A stretch of 64,000 nt of DNA from Budorcas taxicolor (GCF_023091745.1 NC_068912.1:78851067-78915066); one strand, 5' to 3'; counted from the stretch's first letter, positions 10,805 to 22,341 are shown. Numbers and translations are program-made. Notes: generated from the letters alone by a model not told the origin.

Positions 10805-10995
10805 CTTTTTTATGTAAAGCAATATTCTAAGTGTTTAACGTGTAAGAACTAATTTAATTCTTACAACACCATAGAGGCTTTTATTGTCCATATTTAATAC
10901 TTGCAATGAGCTTACAATACTTGTCGCTAGTCACAAAGGTGAGAAATGGGAGAGCCAGCTTGTGAGTTCTGGCCATGTGACTCCAGGGTCCACCC
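10805..10995 (-). repeat. MIR SINE fragment
   Basis: Antisense MIR pattern: ATTCTAAGTGTTTAACGTG, TTTAATTCTTACAACACC, then a degraded CACAAAGGTGAG stretch and CTCCAGGGTCCACC. Confidence 0.6.
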
Positions 10996-10999
10996 TCTC

Positions 11000-12160
11000 A
11001 ATGGCTGTTTTTAAAGGTTCCCTCCCACTTGCAATCCAATTTTTACTTCCATGACTCCAACTAGTTATGTTAAAATTTAATTTCCATGATCTGTATCTCT
11101 TGGTCTTCTATTTATATATACAACCTCATTTTCTCTTTACACTACATTACAGGTAATTCCTTCAAGTTATATTTTCCAACTCATTGCCTCTTTAGGTCTG
11201 TTTAATTTTATGTTCCATTCAGCCACTGAGATATGTGTGTGTATTTGCAATCTACTACTCTTACTTAGTTCTGAAACCTGTCTTATCTTTTTCTAATGCT
11301 CAACTTTTTGTTTCTCATTTTTAATTTTCTCTCTTATTTCTTCCAACATTTCACTCATGGTTATTTCACATTTTCATCAGATCATTCCATCTGAAGTTTT
11401 TGGAATGTATGAGTCTTCTATTTATTATTTCTGGTGCTGCTCGATCGTGTCCAACTGTTTGCAACCCCATGGATTGGGCCCACCACACTTCTCTGTTCAT
11501 GGGATTCTCCAGGCAAGAACACTGGACTGGGTTGCCATTTCCTTCTCTGGGGGATCTTCCCCTCCCAGCGACTGAACCCCCATTTCCTGTGTCTCCTGCA
11601 TTGGCAGGCGGATTCTTTACCAACTAGTGCCACCTGGAAAGCCCTTTATTGTTGCTGCTGCCTCTCAATTGTTCCTTGTGTGTGTGTGTTTTAATTGTGG
11701 TTTATATTCTACTGAATGAAATCTACAAGAATCTCAAGAGTCTATGTTGGGCATGTTGGTTACAAGGATGTGAACATTTCCTTCCAGGCCATCTCATCTT
11801 ATGAGATGAACTCCCTCCTCTCCTCACTTAATTGCTGTTAACTGTTACTATTACTGTTCACTTAGTTCTTTGACCCTCAGAAATTTCCTTCACTCTAATA
11901 AGTGCAGCAATACATGGACATTAGTTTACTGTGTTTGTGTAATTCATCTTCTAATTATATTTTATCTGGAACGCCCTTTAATGTAACTAGTTGATCATAT
12001 TCCCAGAAATGGAAAACCAGAACTTTCTTTGATAAAGTAGCATTCCAGGCAGGTTGAGTGTGGATTGTCTGAAACTCTAAAAATTTCTGCATACATTCTC
12101 TAGAAATAAAACATGTCTTCTGATTATCTATGTCCAGTTCTTTCACACTGTTTTTCTAAA
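11000..12160. repeat. Old AT/T-rich interspersed sequence, probably L1-related, split by a SINE
   Basis: T-rich text such as TTTCTCATTTTTAATTTTC resembles the antisense 5' region of old L1 elements. The flanks of the SINE at 11432-11643 read as one continuous ancestral sequence. I cannot name the family with confidence, and no coding region is visible. Confidence 0.3.
11432..11643 (-). mobile_element. Bov-tA SINE
   Basis: An antisense full-length Bov-tA. TTTATT occurs at 11421-11426 and 11645-11650, inside a longer imperfect 13-bp match, giving a plausible target-site duplication. Confidence 0.92.
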
Positions 12161-13205
12161 GAGAGAAATGAAGGTCAGAGGGATGAAATGACTTTTCTGT
12201 TATTTATGCAACTGAAAAACAATTTTTAAAAAAGGATTATAACTGATCACTGGGAATGAAGAAACTTTTCAGACTTATCCAATGGTCTGTGAATCAGACT
12301 CAGAAAAAAATCCAAAGAAAATGGCAGAGTAAGAGCTCCCCTAGCAGCAGACTCTTTGGCCTGTCTAAGCAATCCAGGGTGTCCATCAAAGACAGCTACT
12401 CTGCTTACTTTGGGTTCAAGCCATAATTCCTTCCAACTTGAATCTGATCAGCACTCACAGAATGGAATGATAAATTGGAAGGAAAGAAAATTTACCAATT
12501 GATCAAATACCTTTTGTGCCCTGGACACATAAAAAGTTACCTGTTTTCAGGATTCCATGGGAATGACCCAAATCTAGATGCTTTCTTCCCCAAGACTTAA
12601 GAAAGCATTCTTAAATTGATATCAGCTGGTTGGTAATATTCCAAGGGAAGTTTTGTGAAAGTCTTGCTTCCCTGCAAATGTCCACACCACAAGCTTGGGG
12701 TTTAAAAGTTCTCAATTTTTTAGACTCTGAGAAAGCCTGAGATCACTTTAGATCATAGATTAAGGAGTTAGGAAAGGAGATCTGTTTTAGCGATCTTAGA
12801 GGCTTGGCTGACATTTTTGTAGTGCAGACAGCTGATTAGGGATTCCTATAAAAATAACATGGACAGATATTTATGAAATCAGTGTGTAGGTTTTTGTAAA
12901 TAACACTTGCTATATACTCCCAGTGGCTAGAGTAAAGCCAAACATATTTAGATGTTTTCAAATAAATATTTGTTGATTGAAAATTTTTTATGAAATAAGC
13001 ATTCTTGAATCGTATTTTTGAGGGTTAGTGACAATAGTGCTTTCTGCCACTGGGTGGTGCCATAAAACCACTCACAAATACACACAGTGCAGCTTCTGAT
13101 GCTTTTTGGCCTTCTAATCATGCGATTTTTCTGTCTCTGCTTTTCAAACCACCACAATCTGGACATCATGTAGGCTTTTCTTTCTGAGAAAAGCTGAAAA
13201 CATTT
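12161..13205. other. No gene or repeat recognised
   Basis: About 1 kb of AT-rich sequence without an identifiable repeat. The minus-strand open frame at 12948-13214 has no recognisable motif. Confidence 0.3.
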
Positions 13206-13835
13206 CTGACTCAACCTTTTTTTTTAAATAACTTTATCTTTTTAGAGCAATTTAGGTTGACAGCAAAATTAAGACATAGAGATTTCTTATGTATCCCTTA
13301 CTCCACACATGCATATGTGCGTGCTAAGTAGCTTCAGTTATGTCTCTCTGTGACGCTATAGACTGTTGCCCCCCCGGATCCTCTCTCAGTGGAATTTCCC
13401 TGGCAAGTATGCTGGAATGAGTTGCTGTGCCCTTTTCCAGGGGATCTTCCGGACCCAGGGATTTAATCTGCCTCTCTTGTGTTTCCTTCATTGGCAGGCG
13501 GGTTCTTTACCACTAGCGCCACCTGGGAAGCCCCCACACATGCATTGCCTCCGATTATCAACGTATTCCCTACCAGAGTGGTCCATTCGCTACAGCTGAT
13601 GAACTTACATGGACACATCAAAATCACCTAAAGTCTCAAGTTTACATTAGGATTCATTCTCAGTCTTCAGTTTATATTAGAATTCATTTTCAGTGTTGCT
13701 CATTCTCTTCATTTCATCAAATGTATAATGATATGTGTCCATCCTGATAGTATCAAGCAGGATATTTTTCACCATCCTAAAAATCCTCTTGTTCTGCCTG
13801 TTCTGCCTTTCCTCTGATTAATTCCTCAAGGCAGT
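13206..13835 (-). mobile_element. L1M 3' UTR fragment, split by a SINE
   Basis: T-rich start at 13218-13228, then TTTTTAGAGCAATTTAGG and ATAGAGATTTCTTATG. After the SINE it continues with CACATGCATTGCCTCC, CCAGAGTGGTCC and AAATGTATAATGATATG. It contains a local 30-bp tandem duplication at 13639-13698. Confidence 0.78.
13315..13533 (-). mobile_element. Bov-tA SINE nested in L1
   Basis: Flanked by a perfect 12-bp duplication CCACACATGCAT at 13303-13314 and 13534-13545, which sits within the L1M text. A clean, unambiguous insertion. Confidence 0.95.
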
Positions 13836-14132
13836 GATTTTTTCCAGCAGTACTTCTGCTAAAATTGGTTCCACACTGGGAAGATTTCTACAGCTCTGAC
13901 ACTCAGAAGATGGACACATCGATGGAGAATTTTGTTGTTTTTGTTAAGAGTGGCAGTGTAGATTAATTAATAGAAAGAGAGGAAACCAGGAATTCTAGGT
14001 GTTGGCTCCCAGAAACAACATTCCCTTATAACTTTCTTCAAAGTGAAAATGTTCAATTTGAGCAATGATTTTCAAATTGTGCTCTTGTTTCTCAGTGACC
14101 TAAGAATTCTTCAGAGATGTCTTCAACTGAAA

Positions 14133-14134
<2 letters not shown>

Positions 14135-14172
<38 letters not shown>
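14135..14172 (+). repeat. (GT)19 microsatellite
   Basis: An uninterrupted GT dinucleotide run of 38 bp, long enough to be length-polymorphic. Confidence 0.98.
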
Positions 14173-14174
<2 letters not shown>

Positions 14175-14315
14175 TTAGAGGATAGGCAAAAAGGGAATGA
14201 GAGAAAGACTGTTCCTCCCATGGGAGAGGAGTTTAGGGGAAAATGGATACATGTGTAAGTATGGCGGATTCCCTTCGCTGTTCACCTGAAACTACCACAG
14301 TAGTGTTAACTGGCT

Positions 14316-14435
14316 ATGTGCTAAGCCGCTTCAGTCGTGTCCAACTCTTTGTGATCCTATGGACGGTAGCCCACCAGGTTCCTCTTCCATGGGATTCTCC
14401 AGGGTTCTTTACCACTAGAGCCACCTGGGAAGCCC
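14316..14435 (-). mobile_element. Bov-tA SINE with internal deletion
   Basis: Both ends are present (GTGCTAAGCCGCTTCAG at the left, GAGCCACCTGGGAAGCCC at the right). The middle is missing from just after TTCTCCAGG to GTTCTTTACC, leaving about 120 bp of the usual 200. Confidence 0.88.
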
Positions 14436-14457
14436 TGCTAATTTACTATGTGTGCCA

Positions 14458-14670
14458 TGTGTGCTAAGTTGCTTCAGTCATGTCTGACTTTGCAACCTCA
14501 TGGACAGTAGCTGGCCAGGCTCCTCTGTTCAAGGTATTCTCCAGGCAAGAATACAGGAAGGGGTAGTCATGCCCTCTTCCAGAGGATCTTCCAGACCCAG
14601 GGATCAAATTTGAGTCTCTCGAGTCTCCTGCAATGGCAGGTATGTTCTCTACCACCAGCACCACCTGGGT
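14458..14670 (-). mobile_element. Bov-tA SINE
   Basis: A full-length antisense copy just 22 bp after the deleted copy and in the same orientation. It is more diverged than its neighbours. Confidence 0.9.
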
Positions 14671-15136
14671 ATATGCCAATATAAAATGAAAAGTTTTTTA
14701 AGTTTGAAAAAAAGAAAAAGACTGTTCCTTCCAGCCTTTTCAACCAGAGTGGTTCCATATCAGTTATGGGGATAGGAAACAAAAGCTTTTTTTTTTTTTT
14801 TTCTGGTTGGTTTTTAAGAATGTTACTCTCTTTCAGAAGAAAATTTGAACAAACTGCAGAGTTCAATGATGGTTCTAAGTTCCTTCATTTCTTGACTGAA
14901 TGTTTCACCTTAGTCAGACTGCATGTGGGCTAAGAGGATGCAGGGCTCTGACTGGTCTGAGGGCAGCAACAGGCAGGTCTGTGCTCACCCTCAGCGCCCT
15001 TGCATTGGCGTCACCTCCTTCCTGTGACCCTGAGCTCTGGCTGCCCGGCTCAAAGAAGCCACCACTCAGGAGGAGGTCTTCGGAGAAAGACTGGAGAGAT
15101 GCAGAGCTCCGTGGTAGTATAATTCATTGAAAAAAT
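14671..15136. other. No repeat recognised; GC-richer patch
   Basis: After a T17 run near 14787-14803 the composition rises in GC over 14920-15110. The plus strand is open over 14900-15130 (76 codons) with no recognisable motif. A host exon cannot be excluded but nothing positive supports one. Confidence 0.25.
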
Positions 15137-15352
15137 GTGTGCTTATTTGCTCAGTCATGTCCCACTCTTTCTGACCCCATGGACTGTAGCCTGCCAGGCT
15201 CCTCTGTTCATGGAATTTTCCATGCAAGAATACTGGAGTGGGTTGTCATTTCCTTCTCCACAGGATATTCCCGACCCAGGAATTGAACCTGTGTCCCCTG
15301 CATATCCTGCAGTGGCAGGCAGATTCTTTAACACTGTGCCACCTGGGAAACA
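15137..15352 (-). mobile_element. Bov-tA SINE (left arm of an inverted pair)
   Basis: Antisense full-length copy. Its head end faces a plus-strand Bov-tA that starts about 35 bp to the right. Confidence 0.9.
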
Positions 15353-15387
15353 CAACTGAAAATATACCCATTTCTTATAGTGAGCTT

Positions 15388-15605
15388 GGGGATTCCCAGG
15401 TGGTGGTAAAGAAGCTGCTTGCCATTGCAGGAGACATAAGAGACATGGGTTCAATTCCTGGGTTAGGGAAATCCCCTGGGATAGAAAATGGCAACCCACT
15501 CCCGTATTCTTGCCTGCAGAATCCCATGGACAGAGGAGCCTGGCAGGCTACAGTCCATAGGGTTGCAGAGAGTTGGACACGACGGAAGTGACTGAGCATG
15601 CAGGC
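15388..15605 (+). mobile_element. Bov-tA SINE (right arm of an inverted pair)
   Basis: Flanked by a perfect 11-bp duplication ATAGTGAGCTT at 15377-15387 and 15606-15616. Confidence 0.94.
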
Positions 15606-15744
15606 ATAGTGAGCTTAAGGAAGTATGTAGGCAGAAAATGAATGCCAAGGCCCTGTAACAGGAAAGCACCCACCCAGGGCAGACTATACACGGAGGCAGG
15701 AACAAAGTGTACACAAAGACGTTGGTCTCAGAGATGGGCAGGTG

Positions 15745-15990
15745 AGAGAATCATGTAGACCAGTTCAGCAAGCATGTTTTGAGTATCCGCTGTATGCTGG
15801 TCTCTAAGGATACAGAGATGAATGTAAGGAGATATCAGGAGGTGTGAGGCAGACACATAAATGGAGCGCCATCAGACTATGCATAAGTGCTTTGGGAGTG
15901 CATGGAAAATGATGCTGTAGCAATTCAGAGAGAAGACACTGAACTTAGTTGGTGGGTTTAGGAGACTTCCTGTAGGGAGGAACACCCAAA
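15745..15990 (-). repeat. L2 3' end relic
   Basis: Antisense L2-like text: GTTCAGCAAGCATGTTTTGAG, then GGATACAGAGATGAAT and GGTGTGAGGCAGACAC. Diverged and approximate at both ends. Confidence 0.5.
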
Positions 15991-16066
15991 CTGAATCTCC
16001 TTCACCCCAGAGACCACTGCTGCAATCATACTTAAGGAAAAGGCTTCTATCAGTTGTTTATGAAAG

Positions 16067-16186
16067 TTTTTTTTTTTTTTTGGCCTTGCCTCATGTTTTG
16101 CAGTGTCTTAGTTCTCGGTCAGGGATCGAACCCAGGCCCTAGTGTGAAAGCCCCAAACTCTAACCACTGGGCACCAAGTAATTCCC
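16067..16186 (-). mobile_element. CHR-type tRNA-Glu SINE
   Basis: The antisense tail is T15 and the B-box region reads CAGGGATCGAACCC. A perfect 10-bp duplication TTTATGAAAG lies at 16057-16066 and 16187-16196. Confidence 0.85.
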
Positions 16187-16244
16187 TTTATGAAAGATTT
16201 TAAACTCAGACTTTTGTACATCTTTGCTGGCTGCTTTCATACCA

Positions 16245-16365
16245 TTATGTAGTATTAATAGCTACTCTTCATTAAGTTCTAAGCAGAGTGCTAAGCACTT
16301 TACATATAATTCCACATTTAATCCTCACAACAATCTCATGAGACAGGCAGATATTAATACCTTTG
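16245..16365 (-). repeat. MIR SINE fragment
   Basis: AGTGCTAAGCACTTTACATA, AATCCTCACAACAATCTCATG and the start of the following core segment are diagnostic of antisense MIR. Confidence 0.8.
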
Positions 16366-17527
16366 CGTTGGAAATTTTTATAGAAAATGTCAAGTCCATA
16401 CAAAAACCTTTTTCTTTTTTGAAGTATAATTAGTTTCATTATACTCATCACCAGTATGAACAGTTATCAATTCAGAGCCAGTGGTGTTTCATCTATGTCT
16501 CACACATTTTCTGATGTCAAGAGTATGCTGAAGTAATTTCTGACATGATGTCTTCTCTGTACAGAGCTCAGTGTGTTAATCTAAAAGATAACAAACAATT
16601 GTAACCACAAGTCTGCTGATGGCTAAGATGGAGCTACAGGAACTAGATTTACCCTCCTGCCTGAAACAACCAAAAAGAAAAAAGGCAAAATATGTGAAAT
16701 GATGTTTTCAAGGCACTGGACATCAAACAATGGACAGTGCTACCCGAGATATGAGAAATAGATAAAGTGTGTCATCCTTCAGCCAGGTTATCACCCAGAG
16801 TCCAGGTGTGGACAGGGAGGGGGAATACAGAGAACCAGGGTGGGCTCCCTGAGCAGTTTCTGTAGAAGTGATCATTTGACTGTGAGGTTCAAACGGAAAC
16901 GCAAACGACTCAAAATAGCCCAAGCAACTTTGAAACAGAAGAGTCAAGTTGGAGGATTAATGCTACCTGATTTTGAACTTATTATAAAGTTATAGTAATG
17001 AAAACAGTACCATATTGGCACCAATATACGCAAATTGATCATTGGATCAAAATAGAGTGTCCAGAAATAGACCACATGTATATGATAACTGATTTTTGAT
17101 GAGGAAATGAGTGGAGAAAGGATATTCTTCAACAAATAGTAATGGAACAAGTAAATATCTATATGCAGAAAATGAAGTTTGATGCCTCATGTACAATATG
17201 CAAAAAAATAACTCCAAATGAATCATAGATGTAAATTTAAAACCGAAAACAACACAACCTCTAAACCTCTAGAACACAGGAGATTTTTATGACTTCAGGT
17301 TAAGCAAAGTCTTCTTAGGTATGACATCAAAAGCATAATATGTAAAAATGAAAAATTGATAATTGGATTTCATCAAATTTTAAGACAGGTGATCTTTGAA
17401 AAACTCTGTTAAGAGAATGAAAAGACAGCCTACAGCCTAATAGAAGATGGTTTGCAAATCATGTATCTGATAAAAGACTTGGTCATACATATATTCAAGT
17501 CACTTCACCAAAGGAGATACAGATATA

Positions 17528-17609
17528 TTGAGCTGGCCAAAAAAATTTGCTCTGGTTTTTCCATAAGATTTTACAGAAAAACCCAAACAAACCTTTTGGT
17601 CAACCCAAT
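17528..17609. mobile_element. Mariner-type palindromic MITE
   Basis: An 82-bp element made almost entirely of two inverted arms: TTGAGCTGGCC at the left, GGTCAACCCAA at the right and a long AAAAACC/GGTTTTT stem. It resembles the terminal repeats of bovid mariner elements. TA lies at each end as expected. Unexpectedly, a 13-bp direct repeat AGATACAGATATA flanks it (17515-17527 and 17610-17622). Confidence 0.75.
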
Positions 17610-17670
17610 AGATACAGATATAGGCATTGAAAATTAGAGCTTGAAAATACACTTAACATCATTAACCATT

Positions 17671-17770
17671 GCATGCATGCTCAGTCACTGAGTCATGTCC
17701 AGCTGTTTGTGACCCAGTGGACTGTAGCCCACCAGACTCCTCTGTCCATGGGCTTTCCCAGGCAAGAATA
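17671..17770 (-). mobile_element. Bov-tA/BovA SINE fragment
   Basis: Antisense BovA body only, from GCATGCTCAGTCACTG to CCCAGGCAAGAATA. The tRNA head is missing because of 5' truncation. It sits within L1 text. Confidence 0.82.
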
Positions 17771-17949
17771 GGGAGATGTAAATTAGAGCTAGGGTGTGAC
17801 ACTACTAAAAAACTACTATAGTGGCCGAAAATAAAAAAGATGGACGATAAAAAATGCCGGTGAGGACAGAGATTTTTAACCAGTATGCAAGCTGGAGGCA
17901 GTTCCCTGAACACATTTCTGGTTGCTTTGCCTTGCCAACACTATCAGGG

Positions 17950-18129
17950 TATTGAGGGCAGGAGAAGGGGGCAACGGAGGATGAGATGGTTGGGTGGCAT
18001 CATCAACTCAATGGACATGAGTTTGAGCAAGCTCTGGGAGATGGTGAAGGACAGGGAAGCCCGGCGTGCTGTAGTCCATGAGGTGGCAAAGAGCTGGACA
18101 TGTCTGAGCGACTGAACAACAACAACAAC
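17950..18129 (+). mobile_element. BovB 3'-terminal fragment with (AAC)n tail
   Basis: Only the last ~180 bp of BovB, ending GAGCGACTGAACAACAACAAC. The AAC-rich tail differs from the GAACT tail of other copies in the window. Confidence 0.88.
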
Positions 18130-19237
18130 ACACTCAGATTTAGTGGGTGAGTAACAGAACCCCACCTGAGGGAGCCTTATGAAAGAAGGTAGAAAGGGAG
18201 GCCTGTAAACTGGGATACACATCAGCAGGACACATTTTCTTACCTGGACTGTCAGTGTCCATAGTTCAAATCCCCATCATGAATTTCAGTTTGGTATTGC
18301 CACTCATCTGCTAAAAATTGGAGGGAAATGAAAGGAGGAGAAATGTTGGATACATTGTGGAGGAATATTGGATGTTGTCCTTCTGGTGAGGATGACCTAG
18401 AAGTACGAGGAAAAGGTCAGAAGTATTTTTAAACAAGCGAAACAATAAATCAAGTATTTAAAAAATGACAATAAGTTCTTATTTCTGATTAATAGCTTAA
18501 CACTATTAATAATAAGGCATTTAATGATGAGTATTCAGCTTCAACAGCTGCATTCATAGCCAGGGAAGCACAAATGCACGATTCAAGCCAGGAAACTGAG
18601 AACTGCAAAAAGTTTAACTGCTCTGGACACATTTCGTTGTACCCTGCTGCCCTTCCCCTTCCTCCTTGGTCAGAGCTGTGAGGTTGCTTGTCGTCCCTTT
18701 AACCATCTGGGGCTTTCATGTTCTCCTCTGCAAAATAGAAACAAGTCTTTTTGTTCTCAAAGAGCATACGAGAGGTCTAACATATATTCCTTAAGTGAAT
18801 TAATAGACTGATTTCTTCAATGCTTAAGTGGCATCACAGGTCACATCAATGACCATTATCTTCCAGGGACTCTAAACCCTACAGAGGATGTAAACTACTT
18901 CCTGACTCCAACTGTAAAAACCAACTTCCTCATTTCAGTGGAAATGACACCATTAGCAACAAGTCAATACCATAAAACATGCATTTCCTAATACTGACAT
19001 ATTTTTTAAGATTTCTCAGTGCTTTCTCCATTTTTCCCTAAGTTGGAATGAATTTCAACAGCCTCCTACCTGTTACTGCTCTTTCACATAGGAGCAAAGT
19101 GAAGCCCTGAATGACTTTCTTATATATGTCACATAGACCTAGACCCTGGAACTATTGATGTTTCTTCTCTCCAAGAGGAGGGATTAGCAGAATTGCCCAT
19201 CCTCAGTTAAATCCTAGGATAAAGTTAAGTATCTAAT
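18130..19237. other. No gene or repeat recognised
   Basis: About 1.1 kb with no open frame of note and no repeat I can name. Confidence 0.3.
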
Positions 19238-19246
19238 ACTCCATTA

Positions 19247-19469
19247 AGGGAGCTTCTCAGGTGGCACACTGATAAAGAATCCACCTGCCAATGCAGAAGA
19301 CACAAGAGACACAGGTTCAATCCCCGGGTTGGGAAGATCCCCTGGAGTAGGAACTGGCAACCCACTCCAGTATTTTTGCTTGGAAAATTCCATGGACAGA
19401 GGAGCCTGATGGGCTACAGTCTATGGGGCCGAAAAGAGTGAAACATGATTGAATGACTGAGAACACAAC
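19247..19469 (+). mobile_element. Bov-tA SINE
   Basis: Full length. The duplication ACTCCATTA lies at 19238-19246 and 19470-19478. Confidence 0.93.
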
Positions 19470-19478
19470 ACTCCATTA

Positions 19479-20211
19479 CACCTACTCTTTGTAGCAGGTG
19501 GCAGATGTGTGAATCTGTTGTAAAAATTGACTGAAGGGATGGTAGGAGTCATAGTGATAAAGGAGTTTGGCCACCCAGATTGCTTGATTCTTTCACCACT
19601 TGAATTACCCTGAAGTGCTACAAATTCAACAGGGAGGATATGTGAAAGGGGAACATTGCAGAAGGATTGTCTAGCCCCGAAGGTAAGGTGTTAATGGCAA
19701 CATACAGATGACTTCAATTTCCAAAAGACATTGTAGCTGGGAACAGTGGGGATGAAGATTTGGGGGTGGGGGAATGAGCTGAAAAGCTTTCATGCAAATC
19801 TCTACCTTTTGGGAGACACATCCCACCAAACCAAACCTGGTGATACTTGGATTGAGGAGGGGGCAGTTGTTTTAAAGTAAGATGGGTGCCAGTTCAATGG
19901 AACAAAAAAGCTACTTCCAGAATACGAAATTTAAAAACAAAAGGAGATAAGATGTTTACCTGGGGTTTCTAGTTTATATTCACAGAAGTTACACATCTGC
20001 TGCTTGAAATGTATACCATCTCAAACAGATATCCATGATGGATAGACAGGAAGCTCTGCCCCTCTGTTTTATTTGCCTTCTGGGTCGGTGATTATAAATG
20101 CAGTTAGGAGATTAGAGTTGGTCATCCTTAGCCATATCCATTATCGCTAATCATAATCTCTGAACAAGAACAATTATAGTCAGAATCATAGAACTTTAGG
20201 GACACCCTGAA
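19479..20211. other. No gene or repeat recognised
   Basis: Unique-looking sequence. GGGGGTGGGGG near 19761 is the only low-complexity patch. Confidence 0.3.
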
Positions 20212-20425
20212 CAGAGTTTCTATCCTTGACACTACTGATATTTAAGGTGCAATAATTCTCTTTGTGAAGGACTGTTCTGTGCAATGTAGGGTGGTTAGCA
20301 GCATATTTGGTCTACCCACTAGATGCCAGTAAACAGCTCCCTAGTGGTGACAACCGATAATGTTTCAAGATGTTATCAAATGCTCTTGGGAGTGGGGTTA
20401 AAATCACCCTGGTTGAAAACCACTG
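20212..20425 (-). mobile_element. hAT-Charlie non-autonomous element (MER5-like)
   Basis: Antisense MER5-type text: CTGTTCTGTGCAATGTAGG, CTACCCACTAGATGCCAGTA, GTGACAACCGATAATG and terminal GGTTGAAAACCACTG. The ends resemble the expected short terminal inverted repeats. Its host duplication has decayed. Confidence 0.8.
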
Positions 20426-22189
20426 CCCTGGGGCACTGTATACAACCCCTCGCACACCCTGTGCACATAAAAGAATGAAAATAATTATGTAGGACAAAAA
20501 GTAAACTGGAAGGAATCTGAGACTAATTACGTAAGGCTCAATGAAAAAAGTCTTGACACTTTATACGTTTACAGGAAAAATAAGACACAAAATATTAAAT
20601 ATTTAAATTTATTTTAAAATTCTAAATGAAATCATTTCAAAACTCTAAATGAGAAATTTGAACTTTCTTTCAGTGACATACCTTTTTACAGAAAATATTA
20701 CACTTTAAATGGTTTTATGCAATGCTGATCAAGATATTTTAATGATGATCACTTCAAATTTTTAGTAGTCTTTCCCAGAAAGAAACTTCAGTCATATAAG
20801 CAGATGGTGCAAAACATTTAAATCATTGTTTACATTCAATAGAAGATTTATAACTTTTGAAATTAAAGAACCTAATAGCTTATCCTTTTCTTATACAGAT
20901 AATTTCTTATGATAAAGCAAAAGTATTTCAAATTTGAACTTTTATCTATCTTGTGTTTCAAAATAACAATGAAGGTTGAGTTTCTATATTGTATATGTAC
21001 TCTAAGAGCACATTTTCACCAGCAGCCAGCATGGAAACCACTAAATGGACTTCTTGTCCATCAGCTGCAGGTGGACAAGAGAATTTGATATATGTGAAGA
21101 CAGAAATCCTGGGTTACCATTTGTCTCTGAAGAGACCAGTAAGCCCCACCACTTTCTGCACCTATCTATCCCCAACTAGCTGCATCTTGGCCTAAGCTCC
21201 AAGCTCTAGAAATCTGGCAAATGAACTCCCTGCTGGTCTTCAGACTTAACTAGGATGGCTAGTGATGTATTCTGAATTCAGCTGTTGAAATTTCCAGGCT
21301 GAGGAGCCCCTTCTTGGCTGCATTCAGGGCATCACATGAAGCAACACATGGTAAATACAGCACAATGTGCTAATTGTCCTCTCTGGAGACGATGAGAGTG
21401 GACCTTGAACCACCCAGCTAAGACCACTCCCTAAAGAGTGGTGAGAAGACCCCTCTTAGTCAGAGGCACCTGGCTCCAGAGCCTGTTACTCCAAGCCCCA
21501 CCAGGCACTTGAGCATTGAGAGACTAGTTCACAGCGTACTTGGAATCCATCTGTGGCACTCCACCGTAGCAACCTGGCAATGGGCACACAGCCTGGGGGA
21601 GGTTCTGCCTTCGAGGCTTCTTCCTGGTTCCAGGTGAGCACCCCGTGGCTCAGAGAAGGGTGCGAGTCACCCCAGATCACATGTTAACGACAGAGCTGGG
21701 GCCGGAAGCTAACTCTGTGGTTCCCGGTACCACAACCATGTAGATCCTTCATTTCTTGTCATTTTTCCCCCCTCTCTGTCTTCCTTCTTCCCACTGACTC
21801 ATTCACCACAAACTCCTCATGGAACTAGCCTACTAGTTAAAGATGTTGGCTTGTTCAGCACCTACCACAGAGAGGGCAGCGTTTCTCAAGCTTTGATATA
21901 CACGAGAAAGGAAATTTAAAAAATGGGTGTGTTTTACTCCTGTGTGTTTGTGAAGAAAGTTGCAGTAGGAAGAGAGGAGGGTGAAGATTTACAGCAGAGA
22001 ACATGAGGCAATATTTATAGTTTACTCCCTCTAGTATCTTTGGCTGAGTCTTACGGTGAACACTAGATCTTGGTGACCTGTAAGGAGACACTGTGACCCA
22101 AAGGTTACAAAAATCCAAGAGGTCAAAATAACAGGTCATTTTATCTGAGAAAAAAAATGGAAATAATTTTAAGTGCTTGAAGGGACATG
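20426..22189. other. Long interval without recognised repeats
   Basis: 1.76 kb free of identifiable transposons, which is notable in this window. 20520-20990 is very AT-rich and 21000-21700 is GC-richer. Short frames at 20989-21195 (+), 21486-21680 (-) and 21855-22202 (-) have no recognisable product. Confidence 0.35.
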
Positions 22190-22341
22190 CAGTGGTTTCC
22201 AAACTCCAGGGTGCACGAGAAGCTCATTAGAAGTTTGTTTAACTTATTTTGGCAAGTAATTCTAAATCAGTTGGTTTGGACTGAAGCCTACAGATCTGCA
22301 CTTTAACAAGCACTCTGAGATTATCTGATTGAGAAACGCTG
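22190..22341 (+). mobile_element. hAT-Charlie type relic (MER3-like)
   Basis: Starts CAGTGGTTTCCAAACTC and ends TTGAGAAACGCTG, near-complementary ends, with CAGATCTGCACTTTAACAAG inside. Confidence 0.65.

Larger units (their letters stand above)
16612..17940 (+). mobile_element. L1 relic: 5' region plus ORF2 C-terminal part, multiply interrupted
   Basis: 16612-16890 looks like an old L1 5' region (AGATTTACCCTCCTGCC, AGGCACTGGACATC). From about 16900 the frame reads L1 ORF2 text such as LKQKSQVGGLMLPDFEL with stops. The ORF2 part is interrupted by a mariner MITE (17528-17609) and a SINE piece (17671-17770), resumes over 17771-17940, and is cut by a BovB tail. The missing middle suggests an internal deletion or two separate L1 pieces. 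Confidence 0.7.

Noticed and set aside
14900..15130. A host exon in the GC-richer patch
   Set aside because: A 76-codon open frame without a motif, clear splice sites or conservation data is not enough.
16612..17660. An active L1
   Set aside because: ORF2 text has stops and large missing parts and is split by several insertions.
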